A stretch of 64,000 bases of DNA from Sulfuritalea sp. GTDB taxonomy: Bacteria; Pseudomonadota; Gammaproteobacteria; Burkholderiales; Rhodocyclaceae. Below the pieces are notes generated by a model that saw only the letters and a list, made by a program, of their open reading frames with translations, searched no databases and was not told where the DNA came from. The stretch spans positions 1 through 64,000 of the forward strand of contig JALNZB010000002.1 in NCBI GenBank assembly GCA_023229545.1. Reading direction: 5' to 3'. A program made the position numbers and the translations under genes. This document shows, piece by piece, positions 24,815 through 33,498 of this stretch. Position 1 is the first letter of the stretch; the number at the start of each line of letters is the position of its first letter.

Positions 24815-26164
24815 TCAAGCCGCCAGCGCGTCCAGAAGCCTGTCATGGACTCCGCCGAAACCACCGTTGCTCATCACCAGTACCTGATCGCCGGTTTGCG
24901 CGGCGGAAGTCACGGCGGCGACCAGAACGGCCAGGTCGTCGAAAACGCGCGCCCGGTCGCCCAGCGGCGCCAGGGTCTCCGCCGCATCCCAGCCCAGCCC
25001 GTTGGCGTAACAGAACACCACATCGGCCTCCGCCAGACTGTCCGGCAACTGCGCCTTGATCACGCCGAGCTTCATGGTGTTGGAACGCGGTTCCAGCACC
25101 GCCAGTATGCGCGAGGAGCCAACCCGCTGCCGCAGCCCTTCGAGGGTGACGCGGATCGCCGTCGGATGATGCGCAAAATCGTCGATCACGGTCACGCCGC
25201 GCACCGTGCCGCGCACTTCGAGCCGGCGCTTGATGCCGCTGAAGCTGGCCAGCGCCTGAAGCCCGACGGCCACCGGGACGCCGGCATGCCGCGCCGCCGC
25301 CAGTGCCGCCACGGCATTGGCCCGGTTGTGGGCGCCGGCGAGATCGAAGCGCTCGACCCGGCCCTGCGCCTGGCCGGCCAGACTCACCGCAAAACCGCCC
25401 GAGGCATCCGCCTCCCCGGCCTGCCAGCCCTCGGCGCCGTTGAACCACTCGACGGGCGTCCAGCAACCACGGGCCAGCACGCGCTTGAGCGACGCCTCCT
25501 CGGCATTTGCGACGATCAGGCCGTTACCCGGCAAAGTTCGCACCAAATGGTGAAATTGCGTCTCGATAGCGGCAAGATCAGCGAAGATGTCTGCATGATC
25601 GAACTCAAGGTTATTCAGGATGGCGGTGCGCGGCTGGTAATGCACGAACTTGGATCGCTTGTCGCAGAAGGCCGTGTCGTACTCGTCCGCCTCGATGACG
25701 AAGAAGGGCGAATCGGTGAGCCGGGCCGAAACGCCAAAGCCCTGCGGCACGCCGCCCACCAGGAAGGAAGGGTTCATTCCGGCCTCTTCGAGAATCCACG
25801 CCAGCAGCGAAGTCGTCGTCGTCTTGCCGTGCGTGCCCGCCACGCCGAGCACCCAGCGCCCGCGCAGAATGTTCTCGGCCAGCCATTGCGGGCCGGAAAC
25901 ATAGGGCAGGTTGCGCTCAAGAATCGCTTCCAGCAGCGAATTGCCGCGCGAAATCGCGTTGCCGACGACAAACAGATCGGGGTTCAGCGCCAATTGTCCG
26001 GCGTCGTAGCCGGCCACCAGATCGATGCCCTGCTCGCCGAGTTGCGTGTTCATCGGCGGATAGACATTGGCATCGCAACCGGTCACGCGATGCCCCGCCG
26101 CCCGCGCCAGCAAGGCGATGCCGCCCATGAAGGTGCCGCAGATGCCGAGGATGTGGATATGCAT
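24815..26164 (-). CDS. mpl: UDP-N-acetylmuramate:L-Ala-gamma-D-Glu-meso-DAP ligase Mpl
   Basis: Murein recycling enzyme that joins the recovered tripeptide to UDP-MurNAc. 449 residues, normal for the family. MHIHILGICGTFMGG at the N-terminus (Rossmann-type), P-loop GVAGTHGKTTTTSLL, EADEYDTAFCDKRSKF (diagnostic for Mpl rather than MurC), DDFAHHPTAI and a C-terminal LVMSNGGFGGVHDRLL. The ATG at 26162-26164 is chosen at the homology start; the frame is open for 59 more codons upstream without homology. The intergenic stretch 26165-26271 separates it from a divergent gene. Confidence 0.96.
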   Translation of the reverse strand: MHIHILGICGTFMGGIALLARAAGHRVTGCDANVYPPMNTQLGEQGIDLVAGYDAGQLALNPDLFVVGNAISRGNSLLEAILERNLPYVSGPQWLAENILRGRWVLGVAGTHGKTTTTSLLAWILEEAGMNPSFLVGGVPQGFGVSARLTDSPFFVIEADEYDTAFCDKRSKFVHYQPRTAILNNLEFDHADIFADLAAIETQFHHLVRTLPGNGLIVANAEEASLKRVLARGCWTPVEWFNGAEGWQAGEADASGGFAVSLAGQAQGRVERFDLAGAHNRANAVAALAAARHAGVPVAVGLQALASFSGIKRRLEVRGTVRGVTVIDDFAHHPTAIRVTLEGLRQRVGSSRILAVLEPRSNTMKLGVIKAQLPDSLAEADVVFCYANGLGWDAAETLAPLGDRARVFDDLAVLVAAVTSAAQTGDQVLVMSNGGFGGVHDRLLDALAA

Positions 26165-26271
26165 GCCGCTGTTCCGTGAAATAATGAAGCGGATTCTATC
26201 CCGCCAGGGGATACCATTTGCCGCCCTGAAGGCAGCGACATAACCGCTCACTGAATTTGCCAAACCACGCC

Positions 26272-26877
26272 ATGCCACGTCGCAAGCCCGCCCCTTCCGC
26301 CTCCAGTCATTTGCGGCGCGCCATTGCCAGCGCGGCGGCACGCCTGATGGCCGAGGAGGGTATCGCCGACTATGGCGCCGCCAAGCGCAAGGCGTCGCGC
26401 AGCCTCGGCGCCGGGGAAAGCGAGGCGCTGCCGACCAACGAGGAGATCGAGGCCGAGTTGCGCGCCTGGCAGTCGCTTTTCCAGGAAGACGAGCAGCGCG
26501 AACGGGTCCACGATTTACGCGCCACGGCGCTGGAAGTCATGCAGGTGCTGGCCGACTTCAATCCCTACCTTAGCGGCGGCGCGCTGGACGGAACGGCCGG
26601 TCGCTACTCCGCCGTGGAGATCGATCTGTACGCCGACAGCAGTAAAGATGTAGAGATCGCGCTGCTATCTCGCGGCATCTCCTACGAAACAATGGATAAC
26701 AGGCGAATCGGCATCGATGCTCAACTGGCTCTGGAATGGAATGACTTGCCGGTGCTGATCTCGGTGTACCCGCGCGTGGCGGAGCGGCAACAACCGAAAA
26801 ATCCCCACGGCGGGCGCGGTCGTCAGCGGGTTCGTGCCGAGGCCGTGATCGAACTGCTGCAGAAGGAGCCGAAATGA
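26272..26877 (+). CDS. Conserved hypothetical protein upstream of tlpA-like gene
   Basis: 201 residues, function not recognised. Basic N-terminus (MPRRKPAPSASSHLRRA), a helical middle rich in Glu/Arg, then an alpha/beta region (FNPYLSGGALDGTAGRYSAVEIDLYADSSKDVEIALLSRGI) that loosely recalls a small nucleotidyltransferase-like fold, and a basic tail (NPHGGRGRQRVRAEAVIELL). No signal peptide. Its stop overlaps the ATG of the thioredoxin gene (ATGA), so the two are coupled. ATG 26272 is chosen over a TTG 15 bp upstream. Confidence 0.7.
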   Translation: MPRRKPAPSASSHLRRAIASAAARLMAEEGIADYGAAKRKASRSLGAGESEALPTNEEIEAELRAWQSLFQEDEQRERVHDLRATALEVMQVLADFNPYLSGGALDGTAGRYSAVEIDLYADSSKDVEIALLSRGISYETMDNRRIGIDAQLALEWNDLPVLISVYPRVAERQQPKNPHGGRGRQRVRAEAVIELLQKEPK

Positions 26878-27413
26878 AGCGCCGGGGACTCTGGCTGATG
26901 CTCGGCGGCGTCACCCTGCTTGCGGCGGCGGCAGGTTATAGGTTGGGTGTGCTAGGGAAAATCGCCGAGACTGCGACCATGACAGCGCCGGCACAGCCTA
27001 TTCCGGAGCTGGCGCTGACTGACCTCAAAGGCCAGCCGCAAAGCCTCGGCCAATGGCGCGGCAAGCTGCTGGTCGTCAACTACTGGGCCACCTGGTGCCA
27101 TCCCTGCCGCCAGGAAATGCCCGGCTTTTCCCGGCTACAGGATAAGTATCGCGATAAAGACGTTCAATTTGTAGGTATCGGCATCGATCATGCTGACAAA
27201 ATCGAAGAATTCCAGAAAACAACTCCGGTAAGCTACCCTCTGCTGATCGGTGACATTGGCGCCATGGAAAACAGTGTCGAGCTTGGCAACAGCCGGAAGG
27301 CGTTGCCGTTTACGGTTGTCTTCGACCGTCGGGGCGAGCTTTTCCTGACCAAGCTGGGGCGCTTCACGGAAACCGATCTGGAGCAGCACCTGATCGAACT
27401 GATTTCTCGCTAG
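26874..27413 (+). CDS. TlpA/ResA-like thioredoxin-fold protein
   Basis: 179 residues. One N-terminal membrane anchor or uncleaved signal (about 6-25) and a periplasmic thioredoxin fold with active site WCHPC (residues 74-78) in NYWATWCHPCRQEMPGF, and the cis-Pro KALPFTVVFDRRG. Typically a reductant in the periplasm, for example in cytochrome c maturation. Overlaps the preceding hypothetical gene by 4 bases. Confidence 0.93.
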   Translation: MKRRGLWLMLGGVTLLAAAAGYRLGVLGKIAETATMTAPAQPIPELALTDLKGQPQSLGQWRGKLLVVNYWATWCHPCRQEMPGFSRLQDKYRDKDVQFVGIGIDHADKIEEFQKTTPVSYPLLIGDIGAMENSVELGNSRKALPFTVVFDRRGELFLTKLGRFTETDLEQHLIELISR

Positions 27414-27454
27414 CCACTGGACAAAGTGCGGGCATTTGCGGCAAACTTGCGGTC

Positions 27455-28003
27455 ATGACGAAGCCAAAAAGCACTAATACACCCAAAGGCGCACCCAAAG
27501 GCGCACCCAAAGGCGCACCCAAAGGCACTGCCAAGGGCGCATCCGACAGCGAGGGATTGAATGACGCTGTTCTGGTACTTCACGGGCCGAACCTGAACCT
27601 GCTGGGGACGCGCGAACCCGAGATTTACGGACGCACGACGCTGGCCACCATTCACGCGGCCATGGAAGCCCGCGCCCGCGCTTTTGGCGTTCGCCTCGAA
27701 AGTTTTCAAAGCAACCATGAAGGCGAGCTGATCGACCGGGTACAGTCGGCCCGCGAACAGGGTGTGCGTTTCATCATCCTCAACCCGGCGGGCTATACCC
27801 ATACCAGCGTGGCCTTGCGCGATGCGCTGGCGGCGGTGGACATCCCGTTCATCGAGATTCACCTGTCGAACGTGCAGGCGCGGGAGTCTTTTCGCCATCA
27901 CTCGTATTTTTCGGATATAGCCGTCGGCGTCATTTCCGGCCTGGGCGCACAGGGCTACGAACTGGCGCTGGAAGCCGCACTGGCCCGCCTGCGTTCCATC
28001 TGA
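27455..28003 (+). CDS. aroQ: Type II 3-dehydroquinate dehydratase AroQ with repeat extension
   Basis: Third step of the shikimate pathway. 182 residues; the conserved enzyme (about 147 residues) starts around residue 37 with VLVLHGPNLNLLGTREPEIYG and includes ESFQSNHEGELID, LNPAGYTHTSVALRDAL and IEIHLSNVQARESFRHHSY, with catalytic Tyr and His in place. The first about 35 residues are an added Lys/Pro/Gly/Ala tail made by a 12-bp tandem repeat encoding GAPK. The usual start would be inside; ATG 27455 is the only upstream ATG and keeps the repeat in frame. Next genes are accB-accC. Confidence 0.93.
   Translation: MTKPKSTNTPKGAPKGAPKGAPKGTAKGASDSEGLNDAVLVLHGPNLNLLGTREPEIYGRTTLATIHAAMEARARAFGVRLESFQSNHEGELIDRVQSAREQGVRFIILNPAGYTHTSVALRDALAAVDIPFIEIHLSNVQARESFRHHSYFSDIAVGVISGLGAQGYELALEAALARLRSI
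27481..27540 (+). repeat. 12-bp coding tandem repeat at the aroQ 5' end
   Basis: ACCCAAAGGCGC three times perfectly (27481-27516), a fourth unit with one change, and a fifth diverged unit. Because 12 is a multiple of three, copy-number change would lengthen or shorten the N-terminal tail of AroQ without frameshift. Confidence 0.9.
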
Positions 28004-28015
28004 ACCATCCGATAT

Positions 28016-28047
28016 ATACGGCGACCACGGTCGCCGTATCCTTATTT
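28016..28047 (+). terminator. Terminator-like hairpin between aroQ and accB
   Basis: ATACGGCGAC, loop CACG, GTCGCCGTAT: a perfect 10-bp stem, followed by CCTTATTT. The T-run is imperfect. It lies 12 bp after the aroQ stop and just before the accB ribosome-binding site, so it may be a weak terminator, an attenuator or an RNA-processing site. Confidence 0.6.
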
Positions 28048-28058
28048 GAGGAGTCCCC

Positions 28059-28517
28059 ATGGACCTGAGAAAACTCAAGACCCTGATTGATCTCGTGCAG
28101 AACTCCGGCATTTCGGAGCTCGAAATCAGCGAGGGCGAAGAAAAAATTCGCATTGCCAAGCATTTTGCTGCGGCACCCGCCACGACCACGGTCAACATGC
28201 CAGTCGCAACAACCGCTGCGGCCCCAGCCGCCGTAGCGCCAGCGCCGACTATTGCCGCCGAAGTCGCCCCGGCTGTGACCGAAGGCCATGTGATGAAAGC
28301 GCCCATGGTGGGAACCTTCTATCGATCCAGCGGCCCGGACGCCGCGCCTTTTGTCGAGATCGGTCAAGCCGTCAAGGCGGGCGACACGCTGTGCGTGATC
28401 GAGGCGATGAAATTGATGAACGAGATCGAAGCGGACATTTCCGGCGTGATCACGGCTATCCAGGTTGAAAATGGTCAGGCGGTGGAGTATGGCCAGCCGA
28501 TGTTCGTGATTGGCTGA
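28059..28517 (+). CDS. accB: Biotin carboxyl carrier protein of acetyl-CoA carboxylase
   Basis: 152 residues. N-terminal MDLRKLKTLIDLVQNSGISELEISEGEE typical of AccB, a Pro/Ala linker, and the biotinyl domain with target Lys118 in CVIEAMKLMNEIEAD. The linker contains the dispersed repeat (encoding AVAPAPTIA). GAGGAG lies upstream of the ATG. Two bp separate it from accC. It carries the carboxylated biotin between biotin carboxylase and the carboxyltransferase in fatty-acid synthesis; the biotin genes are 12 kb away. Confidence 0.97.
   Translation: MDLRKLKTLIDLVQNSGISELEISEGEEKIRIAKHFAAAPATTTVNMPVATTAAAPAAVAPAPTIAAEVAPAVTEGHVMKAPMVGTFYRSSGPDAAPFVEIGQAVKAGDTLCVIEAMKLMNEIEADISGVITAIQVENGQAVEYGQPMFVIG
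28229..28253 (+). repeat. Dispersed 25-bp repeat, copy 8 (in accB linker)
   Basis: Core CGCCAGCGCCGACT in the same orientation as the gene, read in a third frame as AVAPAPTI. This peptide suits the Pro/Ala-rich flexible linker of the carrier protein. Confidence 0.8.
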
Positions 28518-28519
28518 TT

Positions 28520-29884
28520 ATGTTCGGTAAGGTTCTTATCGCCAACCGCGGGGAGATTGCCCTGCGCATACTGCGTGCCTGCCGCGAGCTCGGGGTGCGC
28601 ACGGTCGCCGTGCATTCGGAGGCCGATACCGAGGCGAAATACGTCAAGCTCGCCGACGAATCGGTCTGCATCGGTCCCGCCTCGTCGGCGCTGAGCTACC
28701 TCAACGTGCCGGCCATCATTTCGGCCGCCGAAGTTACCGATGCCGAGGCCATCCATCCCGGTTACGGCTTCCTCTCGGAAAACGCCGATTTCGCCGAGTG
28801 CGTCGAAAAATCCGGCTTTGCCTTCATCGGCCCGCGCCCCGAGACCATACGCCTGATGGGTGACAAGGTCAGCGCCAAGAATGCCATGAAGGAAGCCGGC
28901 GTTCCCTGCGTGCCCGGCTCCGAAGGCGCGCTGCCCGACGACTCGACGCAAATCATCAAAATCGGCCGCGCCGTCGGCTACCCGGTCATCATCAAGGCGG
29001 CGGCGGGCGGTGGCGGGCGCGGCATGCGCGTGGTGCACACCGAAGCGGCGCTGCTCAATGCCGTCAGCATGACCCGCAGCGAGGCCGGCGCCGCCTTCAA
29101 CAACTCCACGCTGTACATGGAGAAGTACCTCGAAAATCCGCGCCACGTGGAAATTCAGGTGCTCGCCGACGCTCATCGCAGCTCGGTCTATCTCGGTGAG
29201 CGCGATTGCTCCATGCAGCGCCGGCACCAGAAGGTGCTCGAGGAAGCCCCGGCGCCCGGCATTCCCCGCCGCGTCATCAGTCGCGTCGGCGATCGTTGCG
29301 CCGAGGCCTGCCGCCGCATCAACTACCGGGGCGCGGGCACCTTCGAGTTCCTCTTTGAAAACGGCGAGTTCTATTTCATCGAGATGAACACCCGCGTCCA
29401 GGTCGAACACCCGGTCACCGAACTGGTAACGGGTGTCGACATCATCCAGGCGCAGCTTCGCGTTGCCGCCGGCGAGAGGCTTTGGTTCAAGCAGCGCGAC
29501 ATCGAAATTCGCGGCCATGCCATCGAATGCCGCATCAATGCCGAAGAGGCATTCAAGGGCACGCCCTCGCCGGGAAAGATCACCAACTGGCATGCGCCCG
29601 GCGGGCCCGGCATTCGCGTCGATTCCCATGTCTATTCCGGCTACACGGTGCCGCCTCACTACGACTCGATGATCGGAAAAGTGATCGCTTACGGCGATAC
29701 GCGCGACCAGGCAATTCGCCGGATGCGAATCGCCTTGTCGGAAATGATGGTGGACGGCATCAAGACCAACATTCCGCTGCACCAGGAATTGCTGCGGGAT
29801 GAACGCTTCGTCAAGGGCGGCGCCAGCATCCATTACCTCGAAGAAAAGCTCGCCGCCAGAAGCGAAGCCGCAAAAGGCAAGTAG
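28520..29884 (+). CDS. accC: Biotin carboxylase subunit of acetyl-CoA carboxylase
   Basis: 454 residues, normal length. ATP-grasp enzyme: MFGKVLIANRGEIALRILRAC, AIHPGYGFLSENADFAE, glycine-rich ATP loop KAAAGGGGRGMR, RDCSMQRRHQKVLEEAPAP, and FYFIEMNTRVQVEHPVTE with catalytic residues. Carboxylates the biotin of AccB with bicarbonate and ATP. Directly follows accB (2-bp gap) and precedes prmA (5-bp gap), the usual betaproteobacterial order. Confidence 0.98.
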   Translation: MFGKVLIANRGEIALRILRACRELGVRTVAVHSEADTEAKYVKLADESVCIGPASSALSYLNVPAIISAAEVTDAEAIHPGYGFLSENADFAECVEKSGFAFIGPRPETIRLMGDKVSAKNAMKEAGVPCVPGSEGALPDDSTQIIKIGRAVGYPVIIKAAAGGGGRGMRVVHTEAALLNAVSMTRSEAGAAFNNSTLYMEKYLENPRHVEIQVLADAHRSSVYLGERDCSMQRRHQKVLEEAPAPGIPRRVISRVGDRCAEACRRINYRGAGTFEFLFENGEFYFIEMNTRVQVEHPVTELVTGVDIIQAQLRVAAGERLWFKQRDIEIRGHAIECRINAEEAFKGTPSPGKITNWHAPGGPGIRVDSHVYSGYTVPPHYDSMIGKVIAYGDTRDQAIRRMRIALSEMMVDGIKTNIPLHQELLRDERFVKGGASIHYLEEKLAARSEAAKGK

Positions 29885-29889
29885 GCGAT

Positions 29890-30801
29890 ATGTGGGTCAG
29901 CGTCGCCCTGAAGACCGACGCCGCGTATGCGGATGTTCTCTCCGATACCCTGCTGGCGGCCGGCGCGATTTCGGTCAGCGTCGAAGACGCGCTGGCCGGG
30001 ACCGATATGGAGACGCCGCAATTCGGCGAACCGGATGCCGCAGGCGGCGGCCCGACCACCCCGTTATGGAGGATCAGTCGCGTCGTGGCGCTGTTCGATC
30101 CGGGTGACGACCTGATCGGTCGCATCGCCGCCGCCACGGTGGCGGCCGGCATCGACGAGTTGCCCGAGATCGAACTGGAGGAGGTCGCCGAGCAGGACTG
30201 GGTGCGGCTGACGCAGGCGCAATTCGAGCCGATCCGGGTGAACGACCGACTGTGGATCGTCCCTTCGTGGCACGCCGCGCCCGACCCGACGGCCATCAAC
30301 CTGATCCTCGACCCCGGCCTCGCCTTCGGCACCGGATCGCATCCGACCACCTTCCTCTGCCTGCAATGGCTTAGCGAAGTCCTGCGCGGCGACCCAGCGA
30401 CACCCCTGAGCGTGCTTGACTATGGCTGCGGCTCGGGCATCCTCGGCATCGCGGCGGCGAAACTCGGCGCGGCGTCGGTGCTGGGCGTCGATATCGACGC
30501 CAACGCCCTGATCGCGGCGAGGGACAACGCCGCCAGCAACGGCGTGACAATGAACTTGCGCCACTCGGCGGAAAAACTGGAAGAGCGCTTCGACATCGTG
30601 GTCGCCAACATCCTCACCAACCCCCTGTGCGTGCTGGCGCCGCTGCTGGTCGGGCGCATCGCGCCGGGCGGACGCATCGCGCTGTCCGGCGTGCTGGAAA
30701 GCCAGGCGGAAGAAGTGATCGCCGCCTATGCGCCCTTGATCGCCCTGCGCGCGGGAGCGGTCCATGAAGGATGGGTGCGGCTGGAGGGCCAACTGTGCTG
30801 A
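29890..30801 (+). CDS. prmA: Ribosomal protein L11 methyltransferase PrmA
   Basis: 303 residues. N-terminal L11-binding part (MWVSVALKTDAAYADVLSDTLLAAGAISVSVED) and C-terminal class I methyltransferase with SAM motif LDYGCGSGILGIAAAKLGA, LGVDIDANAL and VANILTNPL; LDPGLAFGTGSHPTT precedes it. Trimethylates L11 at several positions. Same operon as accB-accC. Its stop lies inside the start region of the next gene (7-base overlap). Confidence 0.97.
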   Translation: MWVSVALKTDAAYADVLSDTLLAAGAISVSVEDALAGTDMETPQFGEPDAAGGGPTTPLWRISRVVALFDPGDDLIGRIAAATVAAGIDELPEIELEEVAEQDWVRLTQAQFEPIRVNDRLWIVPSWHAAPDPTAINLILDPGLAFGTGSHPTTFLCLQWLSEVLRGDPATPLSVLDYGCGSGILGIAAAKLGAASVLGVDIDANALIAARDNAASNGVTMNLRHSAEKLEERFDIVVANILTNPLCVLAPLLVGRIAPGGRIALSGVLESQAEEVIAAYAPLIALRAGAVHEGWVRLEGQLC

Positions 30802-31679
30802 CGCGCTGCCCCAACTGCGAGACGCATTTTCGCGTTACTGCGGAGCAGCTCAAGGCCCGCTCGGGCCGCGTCCGCTGCGGCGAATGCCAGCATGTATTCA
30901 ATGCGCTCGACAGCCTGATCGAGGAATCGGTGGTGGTGACCGCGCCACTCGCGTCTGAATCACTGCAACAGGACACTGCGGCACCCCTGGCTGAGGCCGG
31001 GGCGGAAGCCGCCGCGATTTCTGAAGTTGAAGTAGATCAAATCGCCGCTCCGCCAGCGCCGACTCTTGAGCCGTCTGTTGAGCCGACTCTTGAGCCAGTT
31101 ATCGAGCTGACCGAAGTCGCCGAAGCCGATGCGAACGAACCGGAACCCGTCGAGGCCGAGGTCGCCGACTGGAGCGAGACCTTTCCCGAGCCGCCCCCGC
31201 CGCCGCGCCGCTGGCCGTGGGTAATCGGCAGCCTCATCGGGCTTGCCGCGATGGGCGTGCAGGCGGTGCTGGCTTTCCGCGTCGAACTGGCGGTGCTGAT
31301 GCCGGAAGCCAGGCCGGCCCTGGTCGCGCTATGCGATGTCGCCGAATGCGAAGTCGGCCTGCCGACCAAGGTCACCCTGGTGGGCATCGAAGCATCCGAT
31401 CTGCACCCCGACAACGAACATGCCGGTCGACTGGCGCTAACGGCGACCCTGAAGAACCGCGCCCCCTTCGCCCAGCAGTTTCCGCATCTGGAACTCACGC
31501 TCACCGACACGGCGGACCAGACCATCGCGCGCAAGGTGCTGGCGCCAGAAGCCTATCTGCCGCCAAGGACCGCCTTTGCCAACGGCATGGCGTCCAACGC
31601 CGACATCGTGGTCGCTATCGGTATAGACCCCGGCGAAATGGCGGCCAGCGGCTACCGACTCTACCTTTTTTATCCCTGA
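30795..31679 (+). CDS. Zinc-ribbon (MJ0042 type) and DUF3426 membrane protein
   Basis: 294 residues from a GTG at 30795, preceded by GGAGGG. N-terminal zinc ribbon with Cys5/Cys8 and Cys28/Cys31 (RCPNCETHFRV, RCGECQHVF), an acidic Pro/Glu linker, one membrane helix (RRWPWVIGSLIGLAAMGVQAV), and a C-terminal DUF3426 beta domain of about 130 residues. Function unknown; conserved next to prmA in Betaproteobacteria. The linker holds the dispersed repeat (PPAPTLEP) and a second GCCGACTCTTGAG 30 bp later that looks like partial local duplication. An earlier in-frame start would overlap prmA further without homology. Confidence 0.88.
   Translation: MLTRCPNCETHFRVTAEQLKARSGRVRCGECQHVFNALDSLIEESVVVTAPLASESLQQDTAAPLAEAGAEAAAISEVEVDQIAAPPAPTLEPSVEPTLEPVIELTEVAEADANEPEPVEAEVADWSETFPEPPPPPRRWPWVIGSLIGLAAMGVQAVLAFRVELAVLMPEARPALVALCDVAECEVGLPTKVTLVGIEASDLHPDNEHAGRLALTATLKNRAPFAQQFPHLELTLTDTADQTIARKVLAPEAYLPPRTAFANGMASNADIVVAIGIDPGEMAASGYRLYLFYP
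31043..31067 (+). repeat. Dispersed 25-bp repeat, copy 9 (in zinc-ribbon protein linker)
   Basis: Core CGCCAGCGCCGACT, same orientation as the gene, encoding APPAPTL. Its 3' end plus GAG recurs at about 31083-31096, giving tandem LEP-type units in the linker. Confidence 0.8.
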
Positions 31680-31697
31680 CGCTCCCTGAAAGACCCC

Positions 31698-32633
31698 ATG
31701 AAGACACTTATCTGCGGCTCCATCGCCTACGACACCATCATGGTGTTCGGCGACCGCTTCAAGAACCATATCCTGCCTGAGCAGATCCACATCCTCAACG
31801 TCGCCTTTCTGGTGCCCGACATGCGGCGCGAGTTCGGCGGCTGCGCCGGCAACATCGCCTACAACCTCAAGCTGTTGGGCGGCGAGCCGCTAATCATGGC
31901 CACCATCGGCGACGACAGCGCGCCCTACATGCACCGCCTAAAGCAGCTTGGACTGGATGCCAGTCATGTCCGGGATGTCCCCGGCAGTTTTACGGCGCAG
32001 GCCTTCATCACCACCGACCTCGACGACAACCAGATCACCGCCTTTCATCCCGGCGCCATGACGCAATCGCATCAAAACAAGGTGACGGATGCCCGCGACG
32101 TGAGCCTCGGCATCATCTCGCCGGATGGCCGCGACGGCATGCTGCAGCACGCGCGCGAGTTCCGCGAAGCGAAAATTCCGTTTGTTTTCGATCCGGGCCA
32201 GGGTCTGCCGATGTTCGATGGCGACGAACTCATGGCCTTCCTGAAACTCGCCGACTACTGCACGGTCAACGACTACGAAGCCAAGCTGTTGACGGAGCGC
32301 ACCGGGCGCACTCTGGAACAACTGGCCGAAGAAGTCGAGGCGCTGATCGTGACCCTGGCGGGCAGCGGCTCACACATTTACGCCAAGGGTCGCCGCATCG
32401 AAATTCCGGTGGCGCCGCCAGAAGCGGTGATCGATCCGACCGGATGCGGCGATGCCTACCGCGCCGGCCTGCTCTATGGCATCGAGCATGACTGGGAGTG
32501 GGAGAAAACCGGGCGCCTGGCGTCCTTGATGGGTTCGATCAAGATCGCGCACCGTGGCGGCCAGAATCACAAACTGACGCGGGACGACATTGCCGTGCGC
32601 TACCGCGCGGCGTTCGACGACAATCTCTGGTAA
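31698..32633 (+). CDS. PfkB-family carbohydrate/nucleoside kinase
   Basis: 311 residues. PfkB signatures: GGCAGNIAYNLKLLGGEPL near the N-terminus and the catalytic loop VIDPTGCGDAYRAGLLYGI near residue 250, with the base Asp in GCGDA. Starts MKTLICGSIAYDTIMVF, the pattern of the group annotated as adenosine kinase-like in Betaproteobacteria. Phosphorylates a hydroxymethyl group of a sugar or nucleoside with ATP; the substrate is not certain. Co-directional with the zinc-ribbon gene (18-bp gap), convergent with apaH. Confidence 0.92.
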   Translation: MKTLICGSIAYDTIMVFGDRFKNHILPEQIHILNVAFLVPDMRREFGGCAGNIAYNLKLLGGEPLIMATIGDDSAPYMHRLKQLGLDASHVRDVPGSFTAQAFITTDLDDNQITAFHPGAMTQSHQNKVTDARDVSLGIISPDGRDGMLQHAREFREAKIPFVFDPGQGLPMFDGDELMAFLKLADYCTVNDYEAKLLTERTGRTLEQLAEEVEALIVTLAGSGSHIYAKGRRIEIPVAPPEAVIDPTGCGDAYRAGLLYGIEHDWEWEKTGRLASLMGSIKIAHRGGQNHKLTRDDIAVRYRAAFDDNLW

Positions 32634-32645
32634 TAGAAATCGCCG

Positions 32646-33482
32646 TCAATCCCAGCCGGAAGGCTTCGCCTGCTGCGGACAGGGCTGGCGCATAACCCGA
32701 CGGTCTTCCAGCCGCACCGCCGTAAGACAGCCACCCCAAAGACATCCCGTATCGAGCGCCAGAAGATTGGGTTCCTCGTGAAAACCCAGGGCCGACCAGT
32801 GCCCGCAAACAATGCAATGATCCGCACTCGCGCGCATTGGTGCGGCGAACCACGGCACGCATCCGGGCGGCCCCTTGTCGGGCGGCGACTTGGCCCCCGC
32901 CGCACGGAATTCCATGGCGCCAGCCGCCGTCACGTAGCGCATCCGCGTCATCGCATTCACCACCACGCGCAGACGATCCCAGCCTGTCAGATCGTCGCGC
33001 CACGCCGCCGGCTCCGAACCCCACATGTGCGCCAGAAAGTCGCGGTAGTCGGTCGCCATCAGCGCCGCCGACGCCTCATCGGAGAGCGCCTTGGCCTGTG
33101 CCACTGTCCAGGCTGGCAGCAGGCCGGCATGCACCATCGCCCACTTGCCTTCGACATGCACCAGCGGCTGCGTCCGCAACCAGGCCAGCAATTCGTCCCG
33201 GTCGGCGGCGCCGAGTACATCCTGGAAGGTATCTTCCTTGCTGGCGCGGCCAAAACCGTCGGCCTGCATCACCATATGCAGATCGTGATTGCCGAGCACC
33301 ACCGTCGCCGCCGCGCCGAGAGACTTGACGAAGCGCAGAACCTCAAGCGACTGCGGGCCGCGATTTACCAGATCACCGACCAGCCAGAGTCGGTCGGTGG
33401 CCGGATTGAAACTGATATAGTCGAGAAGGCGGCGCAGGGGGTCGTAACACCCTTGCAGGTCGCCGATTGCATAAGTAGCCAT
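32646..33482 (-). CDS. apaH: Symmetrical diadenosine tetraphosphatase ApaH
   Basis: Hydrolyses Ap4A to two ADP and decaps nucleoside-tetraphosphate-capped RNA. 278 residues. Metallophosphatase motifs GDLQGCYD, GDLVNRGP and GNHDLH are intact, and the C-terminus has CGHWSALGF and LDTGCLWGG as in the family. ATG at 33480-33482 is the homology start. Divergent from the glycosyltransferase gene with only 16 bp between starts. Confidence 0.95.
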   Translation of the reverse strand: MATYAIGDLQGCYDPLRRLLDYISFNPATDRLWLVGDLVNRGPQSLEVLRFVKSLGAAATVVLGNHDLHMVMQADGFGRASKEDTFQDVLGAADRDELLAWLRTQPLVHVEGKWAMVHAGLLPAWTVAQAKALSDEASAALMATDYRDFLAHMWGSEPAAWRDDLTGWDRLRVVVNAMTRMRYVTAAGAMEFRAAGAKSPPDKGPPGCVPWFAAPMRASADHCIVCGHWSALGFHEEPNLLALDTGCLWGGCLTAVRLEDRRVMRQPCPQQAKPSGWD

Positions 33483-33498
33483 AGCGCGCCAGTTTACC

